From: CAISIP01 sp043759735 | Lineage (GTDB): Bacteria; Pseudomonadota; Gammaproteobacteria; Burkholderiales; Burkholderiaceae_C | Length of the DNA: 9,318 bases | Direction: 5' to 3' | NCBI GenBank assembly: GCA_043759735.1 | Contig: JAYUQC010000179.1 | Location: 1-9,318, forward strand | Shown: positions 1-6,060 of the stretch, in pieces | How positions within the stretch are numbered: position 1 is the first letter of the stretch | How the letters are laid out: every line of letters starts with the position of its first letter | Translations under genes and position numbers: made by a program | Notes under the pieces: model-generated | What the model was told of the DNA's origin: nothing | Databases searched by the model: none | Seen by the model: only the letters and a program-made list of their open reading frames with translations

Positions 1-102
1 GCCGCTTCTTGATCGGCCGCCATTGCAAGGGTTTGTTGCTTCATCATCAGATAACGCGTCAAGTTCGGAGTGCGTTGACCTTAATCAGCGTAGCCCTAAG
101 TC

Positions 103-420
103 ATGGCACGTACATTTCGCCGCACAGGTGAGCGGCATGAGCATTCCTGGGTGCTGCGCAGCTGGAAGTTCGGCTTTCCGCGTGGCACTCCGGGAAACCT
201 CGACCCGAAATCAACAGCAGGTCGCAAGGCGATCGCGCTGTTCCATGCCGACGGCACATCCGGCATGAGCGGTACAGCGCCGCGCTGGTACCGCAAGGTG
301 TCGGATCACCGGATTCGGACCCTTAACGACCGGACGCTGCGTCGCTGGATTTCCGATCCCGGGTTTGACCCGGTGTTCCAGGACTGGCACAAGCACGAGG
401 CCAATTGGAACTGGTGGTAG
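103..420 (+). CDS. small Trp-rich hypothetical protein
   Basis: This ATG-start ORF encodes 105 residues and ends in TAG. I do not recognise a named family. The product is basic at the N-terminus (begins MARTFRRTGE). It has a Gly/Pro/Lys-rich middle (WKFGFPRGTPG, residues 22-32), a WYRKVSDHRIR segment, then RTLNDRTLRRWISD and a Trp-rich tail ending NWNWW. Strong amino-acid bias of this kind and a complete reading frame favour a real gene. There is no convincing Shine-Dalgarno sequence upstream, only CTAAG. It converges with the next gene, with 7 bp between the stop codons. The basic and aromatic composition would suit nucleic-acid binding, but that is only inference. Confidence 0.5.
   Translation: MARTFRRTGERHEHSWVLRSWKFGFPRGTPGNLDPKSTAGRKAIALFHADGTSGMSGTAPRWYRKVSDHRIRTLNDRTLRRWISDPGFDPVFQDWHKHEANWNWW
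288..319 (+). repeat. 32-bp diverged repeat, copy 1
   Basis: This segment lies inside the first gene and encodes YRKVSDHRIR. It matches positions 817-848 at 27 of 32 bases, sharing the exact 13-mer GTACCGCAAGGTG. All five differences are transitions. Confidence 0.6.
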
Positions 421-427
421 AGCGAAG

Positions 428-676
428 TTACCGCTTCTTGTTTGCTTGAGAAACTACGCTGCCCGCCAGCGTCGTTGTTACCGGCGACGACTTGCGGCTG
501 TCCAACGCGCGGGATGCCTTGTCCTCGGTCTTGGCTCCCGTTTGTGCGGGGCTGCCCGCCTGGCGCAGCGCCGACCCGGCGAGGGATTTCTGGATCCCAC
601 TGGACGATGTGCTACCCAGCGTCTTGCCGGCGACAGTTGCCACTCGCGACGAGGTCTGTTTGGTGTTATTGGCCAT
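428..676 (-). CDS. small Ser/Ala/Lys-rich two-repeat protein
   Basis: This 82-residue protein begins MANNTKQTSS. I chose the ATG at 676 over longer in-frame starts because the family-like N-terminus begins there and GGGAAC lies just upstream. Two internal repeats of about 26-29 residues are visible: one ends KSLAGSALRQ (about residues 11-39) and the second ends TTLAGSVVSQ (about 51-77). The KxLAGSALxQ pattern matches, from memory, a widespread family of very short hypothetical proteins in proteobacteria, often on accessory DNA and without known function. It is highly basic, ends in NKKR, and has no membrane segment or signal peptide. The promoter-like sequence at 744-771 is oriented to drive it. 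Confidence 0.75.
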   Translation of the reverse strand: MANNTKQTSSRVATVAGKTLGSTSSSGIQKSLAGSALRQAGSPAQTGAKTEDKASRALDSRKSSPVTTTLAGSVVSQANKKR

Positions 677-743
677 TTTGAAGTTCCCACCCCAAGACAT
701 GCGAAATGGCGGCGCCGCTTGAGGCGGGCGGGCCGATGCTGTA

Positions 744-771
744 TTTTTATCCAGCATCTCAAAATTTGCAA
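744..771 (-). promoter_or_regulatory. sigma70-like promoter with overlapping inverted repeat
   Basis: On the minus strand, TTGCAA (766-771) is followed after 16 bp by TAAAAA (744-749), each matching four of six consensus bases. A perfect 7-bp inverted repeat, GATGCTG/CAGCATC (735-741 and 752-758), brackets the -10 hexamer and could be an operator. It would drive the small gene starting at 676, leaving a leader of roughly 60 bases. No T-run flanks the repeat, so a terminator is unlikely. Confidence 0.35.
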
Positions 772-816
772 GTGTTACGCCGGATTTTGTACGGCAGATT
801 TTGTCAACGCAAAGTC

Positions 817-848
817 GTACCGCAAGGTGCCGAATCATCGGATCCGGG
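817..848 (+). repeat. 32-bp diverged repeat, copy 2
   Basis: This is the second copy of the segment at 288-319. In the corresponding frame it would encode YRKVPNHRIR against YRKVSDHRIR. Of the four codons that differ inside this peptide, two change at the third position and two at the first. No intact gene surrounds it, so it is probably a remnant of a paralogue of the first gene. Confidence 0.55.
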
Positions 849-1125
849 ACACTGTGACCGGGCGCGACACTGGCGGACTGACTCGGGCTTCGACCGCCGA
901 GGATCCGTGCTCGCTAGAGCACAAGGAACCGCAAAGTGACGCTCAGTCGATGGGCTGTCGGATTGCTTTTTCGTCCTTAATTACCCAAGAAGTGCACAGG
1001 CAGCGAATCTTGGTCCTAGAATCCGAGTCGACAACAACTTTGAATGAGTGGCTCATGGAAAAGCTTTTGAGGCACCGACCAGCCCCAAGATCAGATGTCC
1101 ATCGGAAGTCTCATGAGCTTGGACA
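849..1125. other. gene-poor stretch before the TIGR04255 operon
   Basis: I see no convincing gene here. A 61-codon open frame from ATG 950 runs to a stop at 1133-1135, overlapping the next gene by 10 bp, but it lacks a ribosome binding site and resembles nothing I know. The sequence becomes AT-richer from about 960. The promoter of the following operon must lie here or further upstream, but no good -35/-10 pair stands out. Confidence 0.4.
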
Positions 1126-1902
1126 ATGGCTGTGAGTGCCCCAGTGGCTTCACTCGCACGTGCGAACCTGAGTGTTCCTCAGGCTCCGCAAACGCATTAT
1201 GTGCGCAACTTCATCAAGCAGGCTGTCTGCGAGTTGCGCTTTCCAACGCTATATGAGTTAGAGGGGCCAAGGCCCCCTCCTTCGTTTGCGCATGCATTAC
1301 GGAAAAACTATCCAAATCATGCGGTCGTTGAATCGGTCACGGTAGGCGGTCCGACTCCCTCGCGTTCCAACGTGCACTCGTTTAAGTCGAGACATCAAGA
1401 TTGGACTGTTAACCTTACGGCATCTTCTGTCGTATTGGAGACGACCAAATATGATTCTTTTGCGGAATTCAAAGATCGACTCGCGCTCATTTTGAAGGCT
1501 TCTGGGCCAATCATCGATTGCGACTTTTTTACGCGCGTCGGATTGCGCTATATTAATTTGCTGCCCTATTCTCGACCCGAAATTCGTAATTGGGTCAATC
1601 CCGCATTGGTCGGCGCGCTTTCTGACGGTATCTTCGGAGATGCTATTGAGCACAATGGAAGAATTGGTGGAACGATACTAGGCGGCGGCTACTTATTGCA
1701 GCACGGGGTCGTTTCTGCTCCCGCAGGCGGACCATCTATGTATTCATTGGATTTCGATTTCAGCAGCGAAGACGTGACGCTGGATACTACATTGGATGTA
1801 GTGGAAAATTTGCATAGTCAGGAGCACTCATTTTTTCAATGGGCGCTTGGACCAAAGGCAAAAGAATATCTTGGCCCATCAAACGTAAAGGAGCAGCATT
1901 GA
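1126..1902 (+). CDS. TIGR04255 family protein
   Basis: This 258-residue protein is about the usual length of the TIGR04255 family, whose biochemical function is not established. Family-like features are the N-terminal strand HYVRNFIKQAVCELRFP (about residues 24-40), a central FFTRVGLRYINLLP segment (about 138-151) and GGGYLLQHGVV followed by YSLDFDF in the C-terminal third. The tail, a helix carrying HSQEHSFFQWAL, also fits. The protein looks soluble. The ATG at 1126 has only a weak GGA upstream; in-frame GTG codons at 1132 and 1144 are alternatives. Its stop overlaps the next start by one base (TGATG), so it is the first gene of a three-gene operon. A role in defence is inference from the HNH partner and the family's sporadic spread. 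Confidence 0.8.
   Translation: MAVSAPVASLARANLSVPQAPQTHYVRNFIKQAVCELRFPTLYELEGPRPPPSFAHALRKNYPNHAVVESVTVGGPTPSRSNVHSFKSRHQDWTVNLTASSVVLETTKYDSFAEFKDRLALILKASGPIIDCDFFTRVGLRYINLLPYSRPEIRNWVNPALVGALSDGIFGDAIEHNGRIGGTILGGGYLLQHGVVSAPAGGPSMYSLDFDFSSEDVTLDTTLDVVENLHSQEHSFFQWALGPKAKEYLGPSNVKEQH
1887..1893 (+). promoter_or_regulatory. ribosome binding site for the middle operon gene
   Basis: AAAGGAG lies 8 bases before the ATG at 1902. It sets the start of the middle gene at the TGATG overlap rather than at an upstream frame opening near 1839. Confidence 0.8.
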
Positions 1903-2375
1903 TGTACGGTAGTGCTTTGGCGTTTGCAGAATTTCCCTCATCTGGGACACCTCTGCCTGAGAAGTCTGCTCAAAGGGTTGAGACTTGGCTCCCCTCCCTC
2001 AACCGCTCTGCGCCGCAAGACACGTATTTGCAAAGCCATACAAGTTTTGTCCAGTATGTAGGAGTCACGGGCGGTGCAACTGAGAAATTTGCGGTGCCAT
2101 CCACTTCGCAAGAACCGAATGCATCGGACGTCGAAGAGGACTCGCCTGCTGTGCGCACAGCAAACGCACGAAGTGTGCTTCTGGCAACAAAGTATGCGGA
2201 AGGATTTCAGTCTAGAGAGCAGGCGGTGCGCTTGGAAATTCTTACGACGAGACTACGAAAGCTCGCCCCACGAATTACCGAGAATGATTGGACTGCAATT
2301 GAAGAGGCTGCGGCGCACGTCGAACAAGTTGACGATCGCCTGCACGCGATTAGGGCGCGTCTCGCGCAATCATGA
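1902..2375 (+). CDS. hypothetical protein, middle gene of the HNH operon
   Basis: This 157-residue protein starts at an ATG with a strong ribosome binding site. I do not recognise a family. The first half (about residues 1-85) is Ser/Thr/Pro-rich with few predicted helices, and contains an acidic run, DVEEDSP. The second half (about 88-157) is strongly helical, running from the segment with ARSVLLATKYAEGF to the basic end HAIRARLAQS, with heptad-like Leu/Ile/Val spacing suggesting a coiled coil or helical bundle. It overlaps the upstream gene by 1 bp and the HNH gene by 4 bp (ATGA), so the three are probably co-translated. A natural guess is an adaptor or inhibitor partner of the nuclease, but the sequence alone does not show this. 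Confidence 0.75.
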   Translation: MYGSALAFAEFPSSGTPLPEKSAQRVETWLPSLNRSAPQDTYLQSHTSFVQYVGVTGGATEKFAVPSTSQEPNASDVEEDSPAVRTANARSVLLATKYAEGFQSREQAVRLEILTTRLRKLAPRITENDWTAIEEAAAHVEQVDDRLHAIRARLAQS

Positions 2376-2995
2376 CTCCGTATTCATACCCCAAAACGCG
2401 CCACCAACGGACACAGAACCCAGGTTTTTTCTCGAACTACCGCAGTTACAAACCGTTTCTGCAAATTGAATTTGAGCGCAAGTGTGTGTACTGTAGGCAG
2501 CCAGACTCAGTTACGCCAAATGCGCATGGCTATGGTGTTGACCACTACAGGCCAAAATCGAAATTTCCTCAAGAATCATCGGACTATAAGAACCTCTACT
2601 ATTGTTGTTCCAGTTGCAACATTCGAAAGGGTAGCTTCTGGCCTGAGCCTGCTGACTTGAAGGTCCGATTTATCCCAAATCCTTGTGATTTTGTCATGTT
2701 TGATCACCTACGTTTTCAGGGCGCCGTGGTGACGGCGAAATCTAAAGCTGGAGAGTTCACAGCCGATCGACTTGACTTGAATGACCCGGCAACCCAGGCA
2801 TATCGACGTGATCTAAACCTATCGATCTCCATTTTCGAAGACAGGCTTCAGCAGGCGACCGCGCTCCTGCAAGAACTTCAATTAACGATCGACAAAGCAA
2901 CATTGAAACCGCTATCACTGCAGCAAGATGCCTTGGTCCTCCAGAAGGACATAAAGGACCTGCAAAGTGGCTTGGCGCGTTTTCTGGGCGCGTGA
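2372..2995 (+). CDS. HNH endonuclease with helical tail
   Basis: This 207-residue protein contains an HNH (beta-beta-alpha metal) nuclease motif. A first Cys pair, C38-x2-C41, is followed by VDHYRPKSKF with D57-H58, then NLYYCC (N74) and the second pair CSSC (C79, C82) followed by NIRKG (83-87). This spacing matches HNH proteins related to TIGR02646 and PtuB, where the His is the general base and the Cys pairs bind structural zinc. The C-terminal part (about 145-205) is long and helical, with Leu-rich heptads such as LQQATALLQELQLTI. It has no ribosome binding site of its own and starts at an ATGA overlap, implying coupled translation. The substrate is most likely nucleic acid. No ATPase of the Septu or retron type lies beside it, so it is not an ordinary PtuAB pair. 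Confidence 0.85.
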   Translation: MTPYSYPKTRHQRTQNPGFFSNYRSYKPFLQIEFERKCVYCRQPDSVTPNAHGYGVDHYRPKSKFPQESSDYKNLYYCCSSCNIRKGSFWPEPADLKVRFIPNPCDFVMFDHLRFQGAVVTAKSKAGEFTADRLDLNDPATQAYRRDLNLSISIFEDRLQQATALLQELQLTIDKATLKPLSLQQDALVLQKDIKDLQSGLARFLGA

Positions 2996-3113
2996 GCCTT
3001 TGAGGTATTTCCGGATGTGCTTAGGGCGTTCTCTCATAATATCCACTGAATCCACACCTTTCAGCAGAAGCACTCAGCGACGACTTCTTCTGTTAGGTCA
3101 CACGATCAATCAG

Positions 3114-3147
3114 TCCCAGGGTCGCCGGTTCGATTCCCTTCCTGGGA
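3114..3147 (+). repeat. inverted repeat around a tRNA T-loop-like sequence
   Basis: TCCCAGG (3114-3120) and CCTGGGA (3141-3147) are perfect inverted repeats around a 20-base loop containing CCGGTTCGATTCCC. The TTCGATT would suit a tRNA T-loop, but the bases on either side do not form a five-pair T-stem. This is therefore not an intact tRNA. Confidence 0.4.
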
Positions 3148-3307
3148 ATAGAACTGGCTATGATCCAGACGCCGGTGGCTCTCAAGTCCCGATTTCATAA
3201 GGCGAAAGATTCGCTTCCGCACAATCCCGCGTCAATCCGCAGCAGCACCCACCCGTTGTGAGAACGAGTTTGAAACACGCCCGGACTCCACCACCAGAAC
3301 ATCCTGA

Positions 3308-3339
3308 AGCCCGTCCATTGCGATGGGCTTTTGTGTTTT
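3308..3339 (+). terminator. Rho-independent terminator
   Basis: The stem AGCCCGTC (3308-3315) pairs with GATGGGCT (3322-3329), with one G-U pair and a 6-base loop. It is followed by TTTTGTGTTTT. It lies about 310 bp after the HNH stop, so it ends either a long operon 3' UTR or an unrecognised small RNA. Confidence 0.75.
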
Positions 3340-3514
3340 GGGGGTTGTCCTTTGTGGCCACGGCGATTCGAGCACCAATGTGCAGCAGCAGGTATCCACC
3401 GCGTCCATGGCCATCGGCACCAGTACGCGGTCGGCGGTTTCGCACCCTGGGCAGTGTTGATCGTGTGGTGGGGCGAAGGCCTACCTCAGACTTGAAGCGT
3501 CTATGCTGGATAGA

Positions 3515-3543
3515 TTGACAGTGTGCGATTGGTTTGCTGTAAA
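3515..3543 (+). promoter_or_regulatory. sigma70-type promoter of the toxin-antitoxin operon
   Basis: A consensus -35 TTGACA (3515-3520) is followed after 17 bp by TGTAAA (3538-3543; 4 of 6). Two direct copies of GATTGG (3527-3532 and 3546-3551) flank the -10 hexamer and could be operator half-sites for the Xre-type antitoxin; that is inference. Transcription would start near 3550. Confidence 0.6.
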
Positions 3544-3612
3544 GTGATTGGCGGGCTCAATCGGAGGCGGAGAAGATAAATTGACGAGCGCCACCAACTC
3601 GAAATATCAAAC

Positions 3613-4032
3613 TTGGTATACACTGCCCCTCTCAGCTACCACAATGACGTGAAGGCAGACCTTGCCGCGATCAAATCCGCAAGTCCTGATACACATGCGA
3701 AGTTGTTGGCGTTGCTTCGCCAGTTGAAGGCCGACGCGCGGATGGCAGAAAAGTTGCTGGACCACGGTCATGGCGCGCAGCAGTCAGCTGAGTTCTCTGT
3801 CAGCAAATGGTTGCGTGAATGGAAGACCGGCAAAGATCTCTGGCGACTGAAGTTTTGGGATCTGGAGAATTTAGGCCTCAGGTATCGAGTGATCTATCTG
3901 TACTTGCCACAAGAAGCGCGATTTGTAGTAATGGCAATTGTCGAACGGGAGCACTTTGACTATGACGACAAAGATCATCCGATCCGGAAACGGATCACCG
4001 CGAGTCTTCAGCGGACATATGGGATTGAATGA
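3613..4032 (+). CDS. RelE/ParE-family toxin
   Basis: This 139-residue protein belongs to the type II RelE/ParE-like toxins, known either as ribosome-dependent mRNA interferases or as gyrase poisons. The N-terminal helices (YHNDVKADLAAIK, then KLLALLRQLKAD) and the C-terminal sheet segment DLWRLKFWDL...LRYRVIYLYLP, with R78, K80, R90 and R92, fit the fold. EREHFDYDD and a C-terminal helix follow. The start is uncertain: TTG at 3613 gives a family-like N-terminus but has no ribosome binding site. A GGAGGCGGAGAAG stretch lies at 3563-3575, just before an in-frame ATT (3580) and an out-of-frame TTG (3581). The stop overlaps the antitoxin start by 14 bp. Toxin-first order resembles HigBA-type modules. 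Confidence 0.8.
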   Translation: MVYTAPLSYHNDVKADLAAIKSASPDTHAKLLALLRQLKADARMAEKLLDHGHGAQQSAEFSVSKWLREWKTGKDLWRLKFWDLENLGLRYRVIYLYLPQEARFVVMAIVEREHFDYDDKDHPIRKRITASLQRTYGIE

Positions 4033-4426
4033 AGTCGTACCGTTCAATCCGAAGCCGTTGCAGGTCTACGATCTGCGGTCAGATGACCTTCCCGTTTCCG
4101 GCGCGGAAGAGGAATTTGCGATTGACGACTACATTGATCAGCAGGATGCTGCTACCCAAGATAAGGTGGCCGCAGCTGGTGCTTGGGTCGCCGACACGGT
4201 TTACCAGGGCCCTGCGACACTCTCTACCCTTCGTCTCCGAGCCGGGTTGTCTCAAAAGGAGCTGGCGCAGAAATGTGGCCTGGAACAACCCCACATTTCT
4301 CGCTACGAGTCTGGCCGGCATGAACCCGGTGTCTTTCAGGCGCAGGTGATGGCGTCTGCACTTGGTGTAACGCTCGATCAACTTGTATTGGCCTTGCATG
4401 AGGCCGCCGAAAACGCCAAGAAATGA
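4019..4426 (+). CDS. Xre-family antitoxin
   Basis: This 135-residue protein is the cognate antitoxin and probable autorepressor. I chose ATG 4019 because the longer upstream frame lies inside the toxin gene. Residues 68-125 form a lambda-repressor-type HTH (HTH_3): TLSTLRLRAGLSQKELAQKC, then the recognition helix QPHISRYESGR (90-100), a helix with VFQAQVMASAL, and VTLDQLVLAL. The acidic N-terminal region (about 1-60: GAEEEFAIDDYIDQ) is the likely toxin-binding part. It overlaps the toxin gene by 14 bp and the next gene by 4 bp (ATGA), forming one transcription unit from the promoter at 3515. Confidence 0.85.
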   Translation: MGLNEVVPFNPKPLQVYDLRSDDLPVSGAEEEFAIDDYIDQQDAATQDKVAAAGAWVADTVYQGPATLSTLRLRAGLSQKELAQKCGLEQPHISRYESGRHEPGVFQAQVMASALGVTLDQLVLALHEAAENAKK

Positions 4427-4938
4427 AACTCACTGAGCACCGTTGGGTTCACGCGATTTGGTGTGACGATATCAGGCAAGAAGTCGGCAATAAGCCGTCC
4501 TTCATGGGTGTCTATACGGGCTCGCTGGTTGTCCCAAGCCTGCCTACTGTCTTGCCAAGACTTGCGGTGTGGGTAAATGTCTGGACTCCAAAGACCCAGC
4601 CATTCAAGACCTTGAACGTCCGGATTTGTAATAACGAAGATGAGAAGCCGTTGGCAGCGATCGAGGTGGACTCCGAGTCATTGGCAGGTGCCACGAATCA
4701 GGGGCAATCTTTTGAACGTGGCGAAGGCGATAAAGCTGCAAGCGAACCGAGCGCGCTGGGGCTGTCCTTCATTTTGCTGCTGGGGCAGCTTCCGTTGAAG
4801 GAAACCACCAGGTGGTTGAAGGTGTGGGTCGATACCGAATCGGAAGTTTTGGAGTCTTTCAAGCTTCGAATCGATACCCCGGCCACGGCCGAGATGTTGA
4901 ATGCTCCGGTTGGTGTGGCCGCCGGAACGAACGTGTAG
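4423..4938 (+). CDS. DUF6941-like protein
   Basis: This 171-residue protein begins MKLTEHRWVHAIWCDDIRQE. The WVHAIWCDDIRQEVGNK opening followed by FMGVYTGSLVVP is the signature I associate with the DUF6941 family, which has no known function. The rest looks like a beta-rich domain (RLAVWVNVWTP, KTLNVRICN, LGLSFILLLGQLPL, RWLKVWVDT, SFKLRID), with no signal peptide or membrane anchor. It overlaps the antitoxin by 4 bp at ATGA and so is co-expressed with the toxin-antitoxin pair. The stop is followed at once by IS21-like sequence. The last few residues (VAAGTNV) could therefore have been altered by that insertion. Confidence 0.75.
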   Translation: MKLTEHRWVHAIWCDDIRQEVGNKPSFMGVYTGSLVVPSLPTVLPRLAVWVNVWTPKTQPFKTLNVRICNNEDEKPLAAIEVDSESLAGATNQGQSFERGEGDKAASEPSALGLSFILLLGQLPLKETTRWLKVWVDTESEVLESFKLRIDTPATAEMLNAPVGVAAGTNV

Positions 4939-4939
4939 C

Positions 4940-5022
4940 AAATTGGCCGGTTCGAAACTGCCGACGATTTTTTGATCGCGCTCACTCCAGGCGAGCGCAT
5001 GCGGCATGAGCCGGGTGTTGTG
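4940..5022. repeat. possible IS21-family end remnant
   Basis: Between the DUF6941 stop and the istB stop lie AAATTGGCCGGTTC and AAACTGCCGA. From memory, these resemble the short repeated GGCCGGTT/AAACTG motifs at the ends of some IS21-family elements downstream of istB. This could be the outer end of the IS21 relic. No partner end or istA is seen. Confidence 0.35.
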
Positions 5023-5166
5023 TCAGACCTCGATTTGGTCCTTGGATCGGTAGCTCTTGCCCTCGATGCGCACGGTCTCGGCGTGGTGCAGCAGGCGGTC
5101 CAGCAGGGCCGAGGTGAGCACGGCGTCGTTGTTGAAGATGCCGGCCCATTGCTTGTAGACGCGATT
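5023..5166 (-). pseudogene. istB: istB 3' remnant (IS21-family helper ATPase)
   Basis: The C-terminal 45 codons of an IstB-like protein, plus the shared Asn-Arg codons, remain in frame to the stop. They read VYKQWAGIFNND, then LTSALLDRLLHHAETV, then EGKSYRSKDQIEV. IstB is the AAA+ helper that delivers the IS21 transposase to target DNA. This piece holds only the C-terminal part that follows the sensor region, so the protein is not functional. It is interrupted exactly after GCGATT by the tyrosine recombinase element. The matching upstream piece is at 7168-7203. Confidence 0.85.
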
Positions 5167-5192
5167 TAATGCGGACAGATTTGTAATGCGGA
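5167..5192 (+). repeat. left end of recombinase element, tandem TAATGCGGAC
   Basis: Two direct copies of TAATGCGGAC, starting at 5167 and 5183-5184, begin the element directly after GCGATT. Repeated motifs at the end are typical of recombinase arm- or core-binding sites. The first copy is matched inverted at 7131-7142. Confidence 0.65.
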
Positions 5193-5221
5193 CTGCCGTC
5201 CCCGAGAGCCCGCCAGTTAGG

Positions 5222-6060
5222 CTATTTCGACCGTTCTTCACGCCGCATAACGGAACGTGCCTTCAGCGACGCAATCAACTTGTCGCTCGCGCGGAATCGG
5301 CCCGATCTGAGATGCGGCGCAGTCATCGCGTTGAGCGACTCAAGCTTGATCGACGGATCGGCCCTCGTGTACATCTCGGTTGTTTGCATGTGGGCGTGGC
5401 CGAGCCACAGCGATACCTTGCGTAGATCCTTTGTTGCCTCCAACACGGCCAAGGCACAACTGTGCCTCAGGACGTGAGGAGATACCCGTTTGTTGGCCAA
5501 GGATGGACAGCGTTCGGTGGCGATGTGAACATACTTCTCCAGGATGTACTCGAAGCCGGAACGGGTCATGGGCTCTCGTCGCGCGTTGACGAAGAGTTCA
5601 GGCACCAAGACCGTTCCCCGCACAGCCAGCCAAGCGCGCAAAGCCACAGTGGTTTCCTTCCACAGCGGCAAGCAGCGCTCCTTTCGCCCTTTGCCATGCA
5701 CGAGAATGCTGGCCTGAGGGTGCAGCGACAAATCTTCGAGCCGAAGACCTGTGAGCTCGGACACACGCAGCCCTGCGGCGAAACACAAGTGCAACATGGC
5801 ACGATCGCGAATACCGGCCCACGCAATTGGTTCAGGCGCATCCAGGAGCGCTTGAACTTCCTCCGTGCCGAGGTGCCGCACCAATCGCGTATCAGTCTTC
5901 TTCATCGGAATAGCGAAGATGCGTCGGGTCTGCTCCAGAGCTGACGGCACACGATATTCCATGAAGTGCATGAACGACTTGATTGCCGCCAGGCGCACGT
6001 TGCGCGAGCTGGCGCCGTTGGATCGTGTCGTCTCCAGATGCCGAAGGAAGCCGCGGGCCG
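5222..6060 (-). pseudogene. tyrosine recombinase, C-terminal part (third of a trio)
   Basis: This is a tyrosine recombinase/integrase missing roughly its first 80 residues. Homology begins at GFLRHLETTRSN near 6050 and runs to the TAG at 5222. The core-binding part is visible (NVRLAAIKSFMHFMEYR), followed by a complete catalytic domain. That domain contains Arg in AAGLRVSELTGLRLEDL, Lys in HGKGRKER, the HxxR box in SPHVLRHSC, the second His in LWLGHAHM, and the nucleophile Tyr in TTEMYTRAD. The order and wording (ARLAAI-type helix, IPMKKTD linker, LPLW box) fit the last recombinase of trio elements. The frame stays open upstream to 6451, but that part is out of frame with the first recombinase and is not its natural N-terminus. 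Confidence 0.8.

Larger units (their letters stand above)
2996..3514. other. stretch without a recognisable gene
   Basis: Neither strand shows a convincing gene. Open frames are short, Cys- or Arg-rich and unlike known proteins. It contains a 7-bp inverted repeat around a tRNA T-loop-like GGTTCGATTC (3114-3147), a small GCGAA/TTCGC hairpin near 3204-3216, a phrase ACTCCACCACC near 3286-3296 that resembles a tRNA or tmRNA 3' end, and a strong terminator at 3308-3339. It may hold decayed tRNA-related integration-site DNA or an unannotated small RNA. Confidence 0.4.

Noticed and set aside
365..1135. Long 256-codon open frame on the plus strand
   Set aside because: It runs antisense across the well-supported 82-residue gene and has an Arg/Cys-rich composition typical of a shadow frame in GC-rich DNA.
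950..1135. 61-codon open frame overlapping the TIGR04255 start by 10 bp
   Set aside because: There is no ribosome binding site and no recognisable similarity. The overlap is suggestive, but too weak to call a gene.
3092..3098. GTTAGGT here and GTTAGGC near 5215 as integron attC core sites
   Set aside because: No matching RYYYAAC partner or imperfect palindrome of attC length lies upstream, and the genes are in operons rather than single cassettes.
3085..3150. Possible tRNA gene, from GGTTCGATTCCC and a flanking inverted repeat
   Set aside because: The bases around the T-loop-like string do not form a T-stem, there is no anticodon arm or acceptor stem of normal length, and no CCA follows at the right place.
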